From positions 62,001 to 126,000 of the forward strand of contig NZ_RAPF01000003.1 of NCBI RefSeq assembly GCF_003610805.1: a stretch of 64,000 nt of DNA. The letters run 5' to 3'. Of this stretch, positions 28,877 through 38,270 are shown in pieces. Both the position numbers and the translations under genes were made by a program. The notes beneath the pieces were generated by a model that was not told the origin of the DNA, did no database searches, and was given only the letters and a program-made list of their open reading frames with translations. The first letter of the stretch is position 1, and every line of letters begins with the position of its first letter. The stretch comes from Altericroceibacterium spongiae (GTDB lineage: Bacteria; Pseudomonadota; Alphaproteobacteria; Sphingomonadales; Sphingomonadaceae).

Positions 28877-29692
28877 ATGTCAGTCCGCATGGCCCTTGCA
28901 AAATTGTCTGCCGTCGCAGCAGGTGGTGCATTGATTGGTGGCGGAGCTGTCCATATGGCTGAGCCGCAGGCTGCAACGGTCACTTCTACCAAACATGTGA
29001 AGGGAAAACGAACCAAGCTGGTTCCCATCAAGACGGTTAAGAGGGCTCGACGGGCGATTCCTCCAAAGCTTCCCGAAGAACCGCGCATCCGTCGTGCCAT
29101 TGAGCGCCCACCTCAGGTCGCTGCAGCGATTCCCTTGCCTCCTTTACCGCCGCAACCGGTGATCGGCGGATCAGGCGGTATACCGCCCGTTATCGGCGGC
29201 TCAAGCGGTGGCGGCGGTTATGTCGGTTCTTCCGGGGGATTTTTTGGCGGTTACTTTGGTGGTGGCTCAAGTGGTGGCAACGTAGTGGTGACATCGACTA
29301 CCACAGGCGGCGTCTCGACTTCCACATCGACTTCAAGCGGCGTTTCGACCAGCACGGGCGGTGTGTCCACTTCCACCGGGGGCGTTTCGACCAGCACAGG
29401 TGGTGTATCGACTTCCACCGGTGGTGTTTCGACCAGCACCAGTACGAGCAGTTCCACCAGTAGCAGCAGCTCGACAAGTAGCAGCACCAGCAGTTCTACC
29501 AGCTCGAGCACTAGCAGCTCGACCAGTTCTTCTTCCGGAGGCGAAACAAGTTCCGGAGGCACGACAACCGGCGGGGATCCAGGCACGCCGGTTCCTGCGC
29601 CGCCTGTTATCCTTCTGTTCGGAGCGGGTGCGGCGGTTCTGTTCGCTCGGCGCCGGCGTTCGAAAGGGACAGGAAACGCTCTCGCAGATTGA
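28877..29692 (+). CDS. Ser/Thr-repeat surface protein with CTERM-like sorting tail
   Basis: A 271-residue protein of unknown function. The N-terminal 35 residues look like an export signal (VAAGGALIGGGAVHMAEPQA). A Lys/Arg- and Pro-rich part follows, then Gly-rich stretches, then about 90 residues made almost only of Ser and Thr with five to six copies of a seven-residue unit GGVSTST. The C terminus is PVPAPPVILLFGAGAAVLFARRRR, which I split as a PxPAP motif, one membrane helix and an Arg cluster. That is the layout of PEP-CTERM/VPxxP-type sorting signals. It is preceded by AGAGAG and followed by its own terminator. Confidence 0.75.
   Translation: MSVRMALAKLSAVAAGGALIGGGAVHMAEPQAATVTSTKHVKGKRTKLVPIKTVKRARRAIPPKLPEEPRIRRAIERPPQVAAAIPLPPLPPQPVIGGSGGIPPVIGGSSGGGGYVGSSGGFFGGYFGGGSSGGNVVVTSTTTGGVSTSTSTSSGVSTSTGGVSTSTGGVSTSTGGVSTSTGGVSTSTSTSSSTSSSSSTSSSTSSSTSSSTSSSTSSSSGGETSSGGTTTGGDPGTPVPAPPVILLFGAGAAVLFARRRRSKGTGNALAD
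29305..29545 (+). repeat. In-frame Ser/Thr coding repeats (21-bp units)
   Basis: Inside the gene at 28877-29692. Between about 29337 and 29437, 21-bp units encode GGVSTST. Adjacent units alternate codon use (TCCACTTCCACC against TCGACCAGCACN), so the true duplicated unit may be 42 bp. From 29437 to 29545 the sequence degenerates into AGC/ACC-type Ser/Thr triplets. All changes are in frame. Confidence 0.85.
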
Positions 29693-29728
29693 TTTATGGT
29701 AGAATTTCATCACCCCCTCAGGTGATCG

Positions 29729-29757
29729 AAGGCGGCTTCCACGGGAGCCGCCTTTTT
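29729..29757 (+). terminator. Intrinsic terminator after the Ser/Thr-repeat gene
   Basis: A 9-bp stem (AAGGCGGCT at 29729-29737 with 29746-29754), an 8-base loop, and a T-run to 29757. Confidence 0.85.
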
Positions 29758-29814
29758 GCTTACCAGAATGCTCTCATGCTCTGGCCATACTAAAGGCTGG
29801 GATAAGGCCGAATA

Positions 29815-29844
29815 CGAAAAGGCCCCGCCGTTAAGCGGGGCCTT
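29815..29844 (-). terminator. Intrinsic terminator of acnA
   Basis: A 10-bp stem (GCGGGGCCTT arm 29835-29844 with 29819-29828) and a 6-base loop, followed on the minus strand by TTTT, 24 bases past the acnA stop. Confidence 0.85.
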
Positions 29845-29867
29845 CGATCATTTAGCGGCAGAATAGC

Positions 29868-32543
29868 TCAGGAAGCGAGGTTCCTGAGCACATACTGCAG
29901 AATGCCGCCATTCTTGTAATATTCCATTTCATTGGCGGTATCGATGCGGCATTTGGCTGTGAAGGTAAAGGTCTCGCCATTCGGACGTGTAACTTCGACT
30001 TCGACGTCCTGAGCTGGCGTTAGATCGGCTAGACCTTTAATGGTGAAGGCGTCTTCACCCGTCAGACCCAGTGTTTCGCGTGTATCGCCACCGGTGAATT
30101 GCAGCGGCAGAACGCCCATGCCAACCAGATTCGAACGATGGATTCGCTCATAGCTTTCGACGATGACTGCCCGTACACCAAGCAGATTGGTGCCCTTGGC
30201 AGCCCAGTCACGGCTGGAACCTGTACCGTATTCCTTACCGGCAATGACGACCAGCGGTGTACCGTCGGCTTTGTGCTTCATGGCCGCATCATAGATGGCC
30301 ATTTGTTCACCCTGATAGGTGGTCATTCCGCCTTCAACGCCTGGCACCATTTCGTTGCGGATGCGAATATTGGCGAAGGTGCCGCGCATCATAACTTCGT
30401 GATTGCCGCGACGAGAGCCGTAGGAGTTAAAATCCTTCTTCTCTACGCCATTGGCAATCAGATAGCGTCCGGCAGGCGAATCTTCCTTGATCGAACCTGC
30501 CGGTGAAATGTGGTCTGTGGTTACGGAATCGCCCAGAATAGCCAGTGGCTTGGCACTTTCGATATCGGCCACCGGCGCAGGGGTCATGCCCATACCTTCG
30601 AAATAAGGCGGATTGGCGACATAGGTCGAACCGGCTTGCCACTGATAAGTGTCCGAACCGGTAACATCGATTGCCTGCCAATGTTCATCGCCCTTATATA
30701 CGTCGGCATAACGGGTTTCGAACATTTCGCGGTCGATTGACCGGTTACGCAATTCGGCGACTTCGAGATTGCTCGGCCAGATGTCCTTGAGGAAGACATC
30801 CTTGCCTTCCTGATCCTGACCGATGGGCGTGGTGGTAATGTCTTCGGTCACCGTCCCTTTCAGAGCGTAAGCAACGACCAGCGGCGGCGATGCGAGAAAG
30901 TTCGCCCGTACATCGGGAGAGACGCGGCCTTCAAAGTTGCGGTTGCCCGACAGCACGGAGGCGGCAACGATATCGTTTTCGTTGATCGCTTTGCTGATCG
31001 GTTCGGCGAGCGGGCCGGAATTGCCGATGCAGGTGGTGCAACCATAACCGACGAGATCGAAGCCGATTGCGTCCATATGGTCCTGAACGCCGGCCTTTTC
31101 GAGGTAGTCGGTCACGACTTTGGAGCCTGGTGCCAGACTGGTTTTGACCCACGGTTTGGGTTTCAGACCCTTTTCATGCGCCTTTTTTGCTACCAGACCG
31201 GCAGCGAGCATCACATCGGGGTTGGACGTGTTAGTGCAGGAGGTGATGGCGGCAATAACGACGTCACCATCACCGACATCGTGGCCTTCGCCATCGACTA
31301 CCACACGTTCCGGCGCGCTTTTGCCATAAAGCTTCTCAAGGTCGGTGTTGAACAGTTCGTCCACCTCGGGAAGGATAACCTTGTCCTGCGGACGCTTCGG
31401 CCCGGCGAGCGAGGGGACCACACTGCCAAGATCGAGTTCGAGGAGATCCGTGAAGACCGGGTCCGGATTGGACGGATCGGCCCAGAAACCCTGTTCCTTG
31501 GCATAGGCTTCGACCAGCGTGATCTGCTCTTCGGTGCGGCCGCTGAGACGCAGATAGTCCAGCGTCTTGTCGTCAATGCCGAAAAAGCCGCAGGTTGCAC
31601 CATATTCGGGAGCCATATTGGCGAGAGTGGCGCGGTCTGCGAGGCTGAGCGAAGCGAGGCCCGGACCGAAATATTCAACGAAGCGGCCAACAACGCCTTT
31701 TTCACGCAACATCTGGGTGCAGGTGAGTACAAGGTCAGTTGCGGTAACGCCTTCGGCCAGCTTGCCGGTGAATTTGAAGCCGACCACTTCGGGAATCAAC
31801 ATGGAAATAGGCTGGCCGAGCATGGCGGCTTCGGCTTCAATACCGCCGACACCCCAGCCCAGCACACCAAGGCCATTGACCATGGTTGTGTGGCTGTCCG
31901 TGCCCACGCAAGTGTCGGGATAGGCGACCAGTTCACCGTTCGGGTCTTCACTCGACCAGACACATTGCGCGATATTTTCGAGATTTACCTGATGGCAGAT
32001 GCCGGTGCCCGGGGGGACGGCGTAGAAGTTCTTGAGGCTCTTCGCACCCCATTTCAGGAAGTCATACCGCTCCGCATTTCGTTGATATTCGAACTCCATA
32101 TTATGTTCGAAAGCCTTGGGGTGGCCGAACTCATCGACCATGACTGAGTGGTCGATGACGAGATTGACGGGAACTTGCGGATTGATCTTGGCCGTGTCGC
32201 CACCAAGAGCTGAAATGGCATCACGCATGGCGGCCAGATCGACCACGCAAGGCACACCGGTGAAGTCCTGCAACAGCACACGGGCCGGGCGGTACTGGAT
32301 TTCACTGCCGGTTTTGGGGTCCTTCTGCCAGTCGGCAATCGCCTGAATATCGTCTTTGGAAACGGTAAAACCTGCATCTTCGAAGCGTAGCAGGTTTTCG
32401 AGCAGTACTTTCATCGAAAAAGGAAGACGGCTGACATCGCCGATCTTTTCCGCTGCTTTCTTGAGCGAATAATAAGCGACGGTCTTGCCGTTCACTTCCA
32501 TTGTACTACGCGTATCGAGCGAGTTTTTGCCGACCTGAGTCAT
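29868..32543 (-). CDS. acnA: Aconitate hydratase A
   Basis: An 891-residue TCA-cycle enzyme that interconverts citrate and isocitrate through a [4Fe-4S] cluster. Cluster cysteines are in [12 protein letters not shown] and [12 protein letters not shown]. The substrate-binding [12 protein letters not shown] and the C-terminal swivel region [15 protein letters not shown] are present. The frame extends upstream to 32684, but the ATG at 32543 has AGGAAGGA eight to nine bases before it and gives the usual [10 protein letters not shown] start. Two inverted repeats lie in its leader (32578-32635). Confidence 0.97.
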   Translation of the reverse strand: MTQVGKNSLDTRSTMEVNGKTVAYYSLKKAAEKIGDVSRLPFSMKVLLENLLRFEDAGFTVSKDDIQAIADWQKDPKTGSEIQYRPARVLLQDFTGVPCVVDLAAMRDAISALGGDTAKINPQVPVNLVIDHSVMVDEFGHPKAFEHNMEFEYQRNAERYDFLKWGAKSLKNFYAVPPGTGICHQVNLENIAQCVWSSEDPNGELVAYPDTCVGTDSHTTMVNGLGVLGWGVGGIEAEAAMLGQPISMLIPEVVGFKFTGKLAEGVTATDLVLTCTQMLREKGVVGRFVEYFGPGLASLSLADRATLANMAPEYGATCGFFGIDDKTLDYLRLSGRTEEQITLVEAYAKEQGFWADPSNPDPVFTDLLELDLGSVVPSLAGPKRPQDKVILPEVDELFNTDLEKLYGKSAPERVVVDGEGHDVGDGDVVIAAITSCTNTSNPDVMLAAGLVAKKAHEKGLKPKPWVKTSLAPGSKVVTDYLEKAGVQDHMDAIGFDLVGYGCTTCIGNSGPLAEPISKAINENDIVAASVLSGNRNFEGRVSPDVRANFLASPPLVVAYALKGTVTEDITTTPIGQDQEGKDVFLKDIWPSNLEVAELRNRSIDREMFETRYADVYKGDEHWQAIDVTGSDTYQWQAGSTYVANPPYFEGMGMTPAPVADIESAKPLAILGDSVTTDHISPAGSIKEDSPAGRYLIANGVEKKDFNSYGSRRGNHEVMMRGTFANIRIRNEMVPGVEGGMTTYQGEQMAIYDAAMKHKADGTPLVVIAGKEYGTGSSRDWAAKGTNLLGVRAVIVESYERIHRSNLVGMGVLPLQFTGGDTRETLGLTGEDAFTIKGLADLTPAQDVEVEVTRPNGETFTFTAKCRIDTANEMEYYKNGGILQYVLRNLAS

Positions 32544-32577
32544 TGATGCGCTATCCTTCCTGAATGGAGCCGCTAAT

Positions 32578-32635
32578 CGCCCTTGGGGGAAAGGGCGGAA
32601 ATTTTGTCTCGGCAGTTGCGCGTTCCGGCGCGCAA
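32578..32635. promoter_or_regulatory. Two inverted repeats in the acnA leader
   Basis: Nearest the gene is a 7-bp stem with a 6-base loop (CGCCCTT...AAGGGCG, 32578-32597). Next is TTGCGCG-N6-CGCGCAA (32616-32635), a symmetric 20-bp site that looks like a protein operator. The positions, 35 to 92 bases before the acnA start, fit control of acnA transcription or translation. No regulator is identified. Confidence 0.35.
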
Positions 32636-32655
32636 GGTCAAGAGTTTCGCTTAAT

Positions 32656-32680
32656 GGAACACATGGAATGGCGACCGGTT
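32656..32680 (+). promoter_or_regulatory. Candidate EcfG (general stress response) promoter
   Basis: GGAAC (32656-32660), a 17-base spacer, then GTT (32678-32680) matches the alphaproteobacterial EcfG promoter pattern GGAAC-N16/17-GTT. It lies 31 bases before the start of the small membrane-protein gene at 32712 and points towards it. Confidence 0.5.
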
Positions 32681-32711
32681 TCATTTTTGTAAGTAAATTT
32701 GGACGACCATA

Positions 32712-32951
32712 ATGAGCCTTGGTGGATCGAATCTTGGCGGATCCGGCCGACAGGAACCGCTTTATATAATACCTATGGCGATTGCGCTGGCCCTGGCGGC
32801 TTTTGCCGGAGGAGGGCTGGGGCTGTGGTGGAATTCTGCCAAGGAAAGCCAGGCTGGCGCAGCCGAAGCAGATGAAGAGACCAAAACCGCAGAGGCTGCG
32901 AACGACAATCAGGACGAAGGAGCAAAGGCTGAAAATGGGCAGGCTGACTGA
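32712..32951 (+). CDS. Small single-pass membrane protein
   Basis: A 79-residue protein with a Gly/Ser-rich N terminus, one hydrophobic helix ([21 protein letters not shown], split here as residues about 19-38) and a highly acidic, Ala/Glu-rich tail. I do not recognise a family. The ribosome site is weak. A candidate EcfG promoter directly upstream suggests that it belongs to the general stress response. It is divergent from acnA. Confidence 0.6.
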   Translation: MSLGGSNLGGSGRQEPLYIIPMAIALALAAFAGGGLGLWWNSAKESQAGAAEADEETKTAEAANDNQDEGAKAENGQAD

Positions 32952-33092
32952 TCTGACAGGAAGGTCGCCGGGCTGATTCAGCCGCTGGCAAGGCGTCAGA
33001 ACACATAAGTACAGACTAGGGGATATTTTGAGGCTGGTCTTAAAGAAGAGCCTGCCTACATAATGCCTGACTATAGATAAGGCTTTTAAAAG

Positions 33093-34490
33093 ATGACGTT
33101 TTTCATGAAATTCTCCGTCATGTCCGCACTGGTGTTGTCTGCACCAGTTTCGGCCATTGCACAGGAGGATCTGTTGCCTCCGGAAGGAGAAGTTCCGCCG
33201 CCTGCCACTGTTTCGAATCCGGTGATTCAGCCTGTGCCGGGTATTAATTTCGAGCCGCCGAAGCCGGTGGTTCAGGAATGGAATAGGGAGGATGCCCGCG
33301 CTTTGCTCACCTTCATTGAAGGAATAAGCGCGGAAGGGCTAAACCCGCAGGACTACCAGCCAAATGAGTTGCGCCAGGCGCTGGATGGCGATGAAGGCGG
33401 TGTCAGTTCCAATGTCGATAGCTGGTCTATGTTCGATGCTACGGGGGAAGAGCCGCAACTGGACGAAGTGGCAAGCCGCAGTTTCACCTGGCTGGTGGAG
33501 GACTTGCGAGATGGTCGTACACCGATGGATGATCGCAAACAGTGGTTTGTGATCGATTCCGATCCGGATTTTTATCCGACCGGGGATCTGATGGCCGAAG
33601 CGCTGGAGAAGCATGATGTTGCCGGTGTTCTGCAGTCGCTTAATCCGACGCATCCCGATTATGCGGTTTTGAAGCAGGCGCTGGCCGATACGCCCGAAAG
33701 TGAAAAGGCAAAACGCAAGCTGATCCGTGCTAATATGGATCGCTGGCGGTGGCTCCCGCGTGATCTGGGTACGCAATATCTGATTACCAATGTGCCCGAA
33801 TATGAGCTGCGTCTGACGGTAAACGATCAGATCATCCGCACCTATAAGACGGTTGTGGGTAAGCCGGGACGTACAGCGACTCCACAGCTTGCGGAAGTGG
33901 TCGAAGGGGTTGTTTTCAACCCGACCTGGACAGTGCCGCAAAGCATTGTGAAAGGGGAAGGACTGGGGCAAAAAGTGCTAAACAATCCGCAATGGGCTGC
34001 GGCGCATGGTTATAAAGCTACAAAAGGTGAGAACGGCTTCATCAATGTCGTTCAGCAGCCTGGACCCGGCAATTCGCTGGGTGTCATGAAGCTCGACATG
34101 CCCAATGAACATGCCATCTTTTTGCACGATACGCCGGCCAAGGCCTATTTTAACCGCGATAAACGCGCACTCAGCCATGGCTGCATCCGCACTGAAAGAG
34201 CGCTGGAGCTGGGCATGACCATGGCTATTCTCGGTAAAGGCGCCACCAAGGACGAGGCTGTCGAGATTTCGACCTCCGGTGAATATACGAAGGTGCCGCT
34301 CAAGAAGACAATGCCGGTTTATATCACCTATTTCACGATGGCGACGGACATTAACGGTGAGCTCAATACGTTCGACGACATCTATGATCGCGACGGTCCG
34401 GTTCTGGCCAGCTTCGATAAACCGCGCGAGCGCAACCGGGCGCGTGTTACCGATGAAGAAGTGGTGCCGATCGAGGATCCCGGCCTGTAA
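33093..34490 (+). CDS. L,D-transpeptidase (YkuD family, YcbB-like)
   Basis: A 465-residue exported peptidoglycan cross-linking enzyme. A signal peptide ([18 protein letters not shown]) is followed by a helical N-terminal region and a YkuD catalytic domain with the signature HGxxxx-type HDTPAKAYF and the catalytic SHGCIR (about residues 360-365). YcbB-type enzymes form meso-DAP to meso-DAP (3-3) cross-links resistant to most beta-lactams. The gene is convergent with a second, unrelated L,D-transpeptidase 15 bases away. Confidence 0.9.
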   Translation: MTFFMKFSVMSALVLSAPVSAIAQEDLLPPEGEVPPPATVSNPVIQPVPGINFEPPKPVVQEWNREDARALLTFIEGISAEGLNPQDYQPNELRQALDGDEGGVSSNVDSWSMFDATGEEPQLDEVASRSFTWLVEDLRDGRTPMDDRKQWFVIDSDPDFYPTGDLMAEALEKHDVAGVLQSLNPTHPDYAVLKQALADTPESEKAKRKLIRANMDRWRWLPRDLGTQYLITNVPEYELRLTVNDQIIRTYKTVVGKPGRTATPQLAEVVEGVVFNPTWTVPQSIVKGEGLGQKVLNNPQWAAAHGYKATKGENGFINVVQQPGPGNSLGVMKLDMPNEHAIFLHDTPAKAYFNRDKRALSHGCIRTERALELGMTMAILGKGATKDEAVEISTSGEYTKVPLKKTMPVYITYFTMATDINGELNTFDDIYDRDGPVLASFDKPRERNRARVTDEEVVPIEDPGL

Positions 34491-34505
34491 TGCTTTTAAG
34501 AAGGC

Positions 34506-35168
34506 TCAGCCTGTAATGGGAGGAGATGGTTCGATTTTTCCGTCTCCTTCCAGATTAAGCTGATCGGCAAAAAGCAGTCTGCCGCCGGACAAGTGCCACA
34601 GAGCCTCGCGGAAATTATCCGGGCTCATGGCAAAACAGCCATTGGAACGACCCAGTCTGCCCCATCTCGCGACATGTTCAGGGGTCGCATAAGTGGCTGG
34701 ATGCATTACGATGGCGCGGGGCAGGGCGTTGGAATTGCTTCCGTCTAGTCCACCCAGGCGGATGGAGGTGCCATAACGGCCTTTATACCATTCCCAGGTC
34801 ACATAGGCACCGCGACTCGTGCAGTTCGAACCTTCGACATTGGAAAAATTGTCGAGATAGCCGTCATGTTCGGGGTCGGACCCTGTCCCATGGGCTACAA
34901 GGAAGGAGCGTACTGTGCCTTGCTCCAGATTGGCAAAATGGAATCTCGGCTGGGAAGAGTGGGCACTGAAATCGGCTATTCCGGCAATATCCCGACGCCA
35001 TAGAACATTACCTGCACGTTCGACTTCGCGCCTGGCAATTTCCATGATCTGCCTGCCGCGCGCATCGAGCGGCGAGGGCTGGGCTGCCACACGCAGGGGC
35101 AAAGATACGCTGCCTGCGGCGATTGCCACTCCGCCTAGGAAATTACGCCGGTTGAAAGTTCTTGCCAT
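34506..35168 (-). CDS. Murein L,D-transpeptidase catalytic-domain protein (YkuD_2-like), Tat-exported
   Basis: A 220-residue protein with a twin-arginine signal (FNRRNFLGGVAIAAGSVSLPL) and a YkuD_2-like domain. The catalytic region reads GRSNGCFAMSP, where Cys is the nucleophile, and HPATYA lies upstream as the histidine element. Tat export is unusual for transpeptidases in general but is seen in this family in sphingomonads. It is convergent with the YcbB-like gene, so two enzymes of different families share the locus. Confidence 0.82.
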   Translation of the reverse strand: MARTFNRRNFLGGVAIAAGSVSLPLRVAAQPSPLDARGRQIMEIARREVERAGNVLWRRDIAGIADFSAHSSQPRFHFANLEQGTVRSFLVAHGTGSDPEHDGYLDNFSNVEGSNCTSRGAYVTWEWYKGRYGTSIRLGGLDGSNSNALPRAIVMHPATYATPEHVARWGRLGRSNGCFAMSPDNFREALWHLSGGRLLFADQLNLEGDGKIEPSPPITG

Positions 35169-35228
35169 ATTCGGTCTCTGGAGTTTTCAAGAGCATATCA
35201 TAGCTTTTTGCCTGTTTTCCAGGCTGTT

Positions 35229-36188
35229 TTATTGACCCTTCTGGCCTAGCCAGCCAGTGCTGGATTTTAGCTCATCTATAGCTATGCGACTGGCGCGCTT
35301 ATAAGCATCCTGATGATAACGATAGGTGCCTACGAAGTGAATAAAGGCAGCTTCTTTGCTCCATCCCTCTCCCCAGTAATTAAGATAGCGCTCATAAGGC
35401 AGCAGGACCGGATTGGGATCATTAGAGATCTGGAAGTTCGAAGCCACTTGCTCTGTCCCCCATTCGGACAAAGCTTCGCTGCCCAGTAGTTTTTCGATTG
35501 CTTTCATAAAAGAAGCAGCCAGCGGCCTGCCTTGCCCACCTGCGGCAAAGCCCGCAAAACCGGAACATCCACGGATATAGTGCCAGCGAGGTGCTTCGGG
35601 GATCAGATCGAGACGGCTTTCTATCCGTGTCTGAATATGGCCTTCCTCTGGACCATCCGGGTAACGGGTCGTTCTAAACTGAGCGAGGTCGAGTGGAGCG
35701 GCTCCGGCCTCTGTATCGCCCAGCAGGATAAAGCTGCGATTGCTGGCGATGGCCTGCAGGATATCGGGAACCGGACCCATAGTGACCGTATCGCTGTTCA
35801 GCTGGACCCAGTATTCATGTTGGCGGCGATCCAGAATGGTCAAAAAGCGTTCCCATGTTCCCCCTGCAGGAAAGGGCCCGAGTTTGACATCGCGAATAGC
35901 CAGAATTTCGGGGTCCCCGCAATGGCGGGCAAGAACGGCCTTGTCGCGTCCTGTCAATGTGCCGTCATCAAGCAGGACGATTCGTCCTCTGCCAAGCTGA
36001 TTCCACAGTGACTTGACGGCTACCAGATAAGGCAAAATGACGGCTGTTCCAATCATAGAGAACAGCACCAGCCCATCATTTCTTGGAATGACGGGCGGTG
36101 TTTGGAGAATGTCTTCGATGGCTCTGGCGTGTCGAGTGGCGTCCCGGCGATTGCGTAAACGATAAGGCAGGAGGCTGTTAATTCCCAT
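35229..36188 (-). CDS. Glycosyltransferase-like protein (GT-A fold suspected)
   Basis: A 319-residue soluble protein with no signal peptide. The N-terminal half has alternating strand/helix pattern and a segment YWVQLNSDTVTMGPV, where NSD could be the metal-binding DxD-like motif of GT-A enzymes. The C-terminal part has CSGFAGFA and ERYLNYWGEGW. No close family comes to mind, so the call is structural guesswork supported by the DxD-like site. AAGAGG precedes the ATG. It lies between ispG and the L,D-transpeptidase gene on the same strand. Confidence 0.5.
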   Translation of the reverse strand: MGINSLLPYRLRNRRDATRHARAIEDILQTPPVIPRNDGLVLFSMIGTAVILPYLVAVKSLWNQLGRGRIVLLDDGTLTGRDKAVLARHCGDPEILAIRDVKLGPFPAGGTWERFLTILDRRQHEYWVQLNSDTVTMGPVPDILQAIASNRSFILLGDTEAGAAPLDLAQFRTTRYPDGPEEGHIQTRIESRLDLIPEAPRWHYIRGCSGFAGFAAGGQGRPLAASFMKAIEKLLGSEALSEWGTEQVASNFQISNDPNPVLLPYERYLNYWGEGWSKEAAFIHFVGTYRYHQDAYKRASRIAIDELKSSTGWLGQKGQ

Positions 36189-36256
36189 AATGCCTCTTGT
36201 TTACCTCTGAACCCTGAACATTACAGCTTACAAATCTGCCTTTGAACGAATTGTCA

Positions 36257-37405
36257 TTATTCAGCCGCCTGTGCAGGCATTCCATCGTTTTTCCCGGCAT
36301 CGGTACTTTGAGCTTCGATTTCAGCCGCCTTGGCTTCGACCAGTTCAACAATATGATCGAGCATATCGTTGCTCTCGACATGATGATCAGTCACGCCGGA
36401 GAGATAGACCATATGCTTGCCATTGCCGCCGCCGGTAATGCCGATGTCAGTTTCGCGGGCTTCGCCAGGCCCATTGACGACACAGCCGAGGACAGAAAGC
36501 GATAATGGTGTTTTGATGTGCTGCAAACGCTCTTCAAGCAAGGTGACAGTCTTGATAACATCAAAGCCTTGCCGGGCGCAGGAAGGGCAGGAAACAACGC
36601 GCACACCACGGGTGCGCAAACCCAGCGCTTTGAGCATTTCGAATCCGACCCGAACTTCCTGCTCCGGTTCTGCGGATAGAGAGACGCGTAATGTATCGCC
36701 AATACCCGACCATAGCAGATTGCCCATGCCGATGGAACTTTTGACGGTACCTCCGATCAGGCCGCCCGCTTCGGTAATGCCCAGATGCAACGGGCAATCG
36801 ACCGCTTCGGCCAGTCCCATATAAGCTGCAACGGCAAGGAATACATCGCTTGCTTTGACAGCCACCTTGAACTCATGAAAGTCATGGTCCTGCAGCAGTT
36901 TGATATGGTCAAGTGCGCTTTCGACCAATGCTTCGGGGCAGGGCTCGCCATATTTTTCGAGCAGGTCACGTTCCAGACTGCCGGCATTCACCCCTATGCG
37001 GATGGCACAGCCATTGGCTTTAGCAGCTCGGACGACTTCGGCTACGCGATCATCGCTGCCGATATTACCGGGGTTGATCCGCAGGCAAGCCGCCCCCGCA
37101 TCGGCAGCTTCGAGCGCGCGTTTATAGTGGAAGTGAATATCCGCTACCAAAGGTACTTGAGCAGCTTTGACGATGTCTTTGAAAGCCGCAGTGCTGTCCG
37201 TATCCGGGCAGGAGACACGGACAATATCCGCACCGGCTTCTTCGCAGCGGCGAATCTGATCGATCGTTGCAGCGACATCTGTGGTCGGCGTGTTGGTCAT
37301 AGTCTGCACCGAAATCGGCGCATCACCGCCAACAGGTACAGCGCCGACCATAATCTGACGGCTTTTGCGGCGCTCAATATCGCGCCATGGACGAACGGAA
37401 GACAT
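36257..37405 (-). CDS. ispG: 4-hydroxy-3-methylbut-2-enyl-diphosphate synthase (IspG/GcpE)
   Basis: A 382-residue [4Fe-4S] enzyme of the MEP isoprenoid pathway that converts MEcPP to HMBPP. The TIM-barrel part contains [12 protein letters not shown] and RINPGNIG. The C-terminal cluster cysteines appear in [11 protein letters not shown] and [12 protein letters not shown]. The frame is open to 37465, but the ATG at 37405 gives the usual N terminus ([17 protein letters not shown]). The ribosome site is modest. Confidence 0.96.
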   Translation of the reverse strand: MSSVRPWRDIERRKSRQIMVGAVPVGGDAPISVQTMTNTPTTDVAATIDQIRRCEEAGADIVRVSCPDTDSTAAFKDIVKAAQVPLVADIHFHYKRALEAADAGAACLRINPGNIGSDDRVAEVVRAAKANGCAIRIGVNAGSLERDLLEKYGEPCPEALVESALDHIKLLQDHDFHEFKVAVKASDVFLAVAAYMGLAEAVDCPLHLGITEAGGLIGGTVKSSIGMGNLLWSGIGDTLRVSLSAEPEQEVRVGFEMLKALGLRTRGVRVVSCPSCARQGFDVIKTVTLLEERLQHIKTPLSLSVLGCVVNGPGEARETDIGITGGGNGKHMVYLSGVTDHHVESNDMLDHIVELVEAKAAEIEAQSTDAGKNDGMPAQAAE

Positions 37406-37515
37406 GGATGCTCTATAGACCAGAGCTGTGACTGGCGAAAGACATCCTGTCAGACATATGGCCAAAACGCCTCGAAAAGAATCTGAAGACGCTTTTCAAG
37501 GCGAGGGCTGCTATT

Positions 37516-37704
37516 CTAGTCGTTATCGACCCTGTCGGGCAGATCCTTGCGGTCGGTACTGGCGTAGTCTTCCAATTCGCTTTCATTCATCGAATCGTAC
37601 ATGTCTTTCGATGCGCCTTGCAGATCGGACACTTTGATATCGCCGCGCTTGGCAGCCAGCGCTGCCCCTGCTGCTTTTTGCTGGGCTTTCGATTTCGCAG
37701 GCAT
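37516..37704 (-). CDS. DUF3008-family small protein
   Basis: A 62-residue, highly charged protein starting MPAKSKAQQKAAGAALAAKRG and ending in an acidic block (SELEDYASTDRKDLPDRVDND, here split). This is the DUF3008 pattern, small proteins widespread in alphaproteobacteria and often stress-induced. A strong ribosome site GGAGG lies nine bases upstream. No biochemical role is known. Confidence 0.85.
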   Translation of the reverse strand: MPAKSKAQQKAAGAALAAKRGDIKVSDLQGASKDMYDSMNESELEDYASTDRKDLPDRVDND

Positions 37705-37781
37705 GTTTAAATCGCCTCCAGTTCAGATCCGAGCTTTAGAACCTCATCGCTATCCTCCTCTGGCGAACAGGATAAGCGGGA

Positions 37782-37934
37782 TTACTTTATACTACCTTTC
37801 CGTATGATTTTTGATCCCTTGAGCGTGCGGGTTACGTCACGCTCAAAGAGATTGACAATCTGGCTCTGTCCCGCGCCATCGCCCCAGTTCCACTGGACAT
37901 ACTGTCCTTTCCGGAAGCGATTTTTGTCTGACAC
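37782..37934 (-). CDS. DUF2945 / HVA1-type TUDOR-domain small protein
   Basis: A 50-residue protein with RFRKGQYVQWNWGDG near the start, the typical opening of 'hypervirulence associated' TUDOR-like domains (DUF2945), and K/R-rich turns at the end. The GTG at 37934 begins four bases after the stop of the upstream gene and gives the family start; a longer frame from ATG 37964 would overlap that gene by 26 bases. These small proteins are often encoded beside stress genes in alphaproteobacteria. Confidence 0.65.
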   Translation of the reverse strand: MSDKNRFRKGQYVQWNWGDGAGQSQIVNLFERDVTRTLKGSKIIRKGSIK

Positions 37935-37938
37935 GGTA

Positions 37939-38256
37939 TCAGTTCTCGATGACTTCAAGGCCATCGTCTTCCTGTATTTGCGAGGAAGATTCTTCCATAG
38001 CTGCGGGGCCGTCATCAAGCAGGACGCCGTCATTATCTGTGTTTTGTGCGTTTTGTCCGGTTTGCGGAATCATCGCTCCGGAAGACAGTCCGGCATCAGC
38101 CTCTTCATCTGTCAGAGCAGGAAGCATCCAGCTTGCCGATAAAAGAATAATGGCTAGCACCACGCTAATAATCAGCACCCACCGTGTAACATTGGGTGTC
38201 GATCCCCCACGGGCTTCATCCGTGCTGACGTGAAATTCATCTCCCTTACGTTCCAT
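37939..38256 (-). CDS. Small single-pass membrane protein
   Basis: A 105-residue protein: about 25 polar residues, one hydrophobic helix (WVLIISVVLAIILLSASWML), then an acidic, Gln/Asp-rich tail. No family recognised. GGGAG precedes the ATG by ten bases or so. A perfect 13-bp inverted repeat sits immediately upstream (38271-38312). It is followed at once by the TUDOR-like gene, so the two are likely co-transcribed. Confidence 0.6.
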   Translation of the reverse strand: MERKGDEFHVSTDEARGGSTPNVTRWVLIISVVLAIILLSASWMLPALTDEEADAGLSSGAMIPQTGQNAQNTDNDGVLLDDGPAAMEESSSQIQEDDGLEVIEN

Positions 38257-38270
38257 ATTTCAGGCTCTCC

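Noticed and set aside
29251-29586. Minus-strand frame rich in Leu-Val-Glu repeats
   Set aside because: It is the antisense shadow of the Ser/Thr repeat tract; composition comes from the repeat, with no ribosome site or homology.
31077-32147. Plus-strand frame of 356 codons
   Set aside because: Antisense to acnA, which has its full set of cluster motifs.
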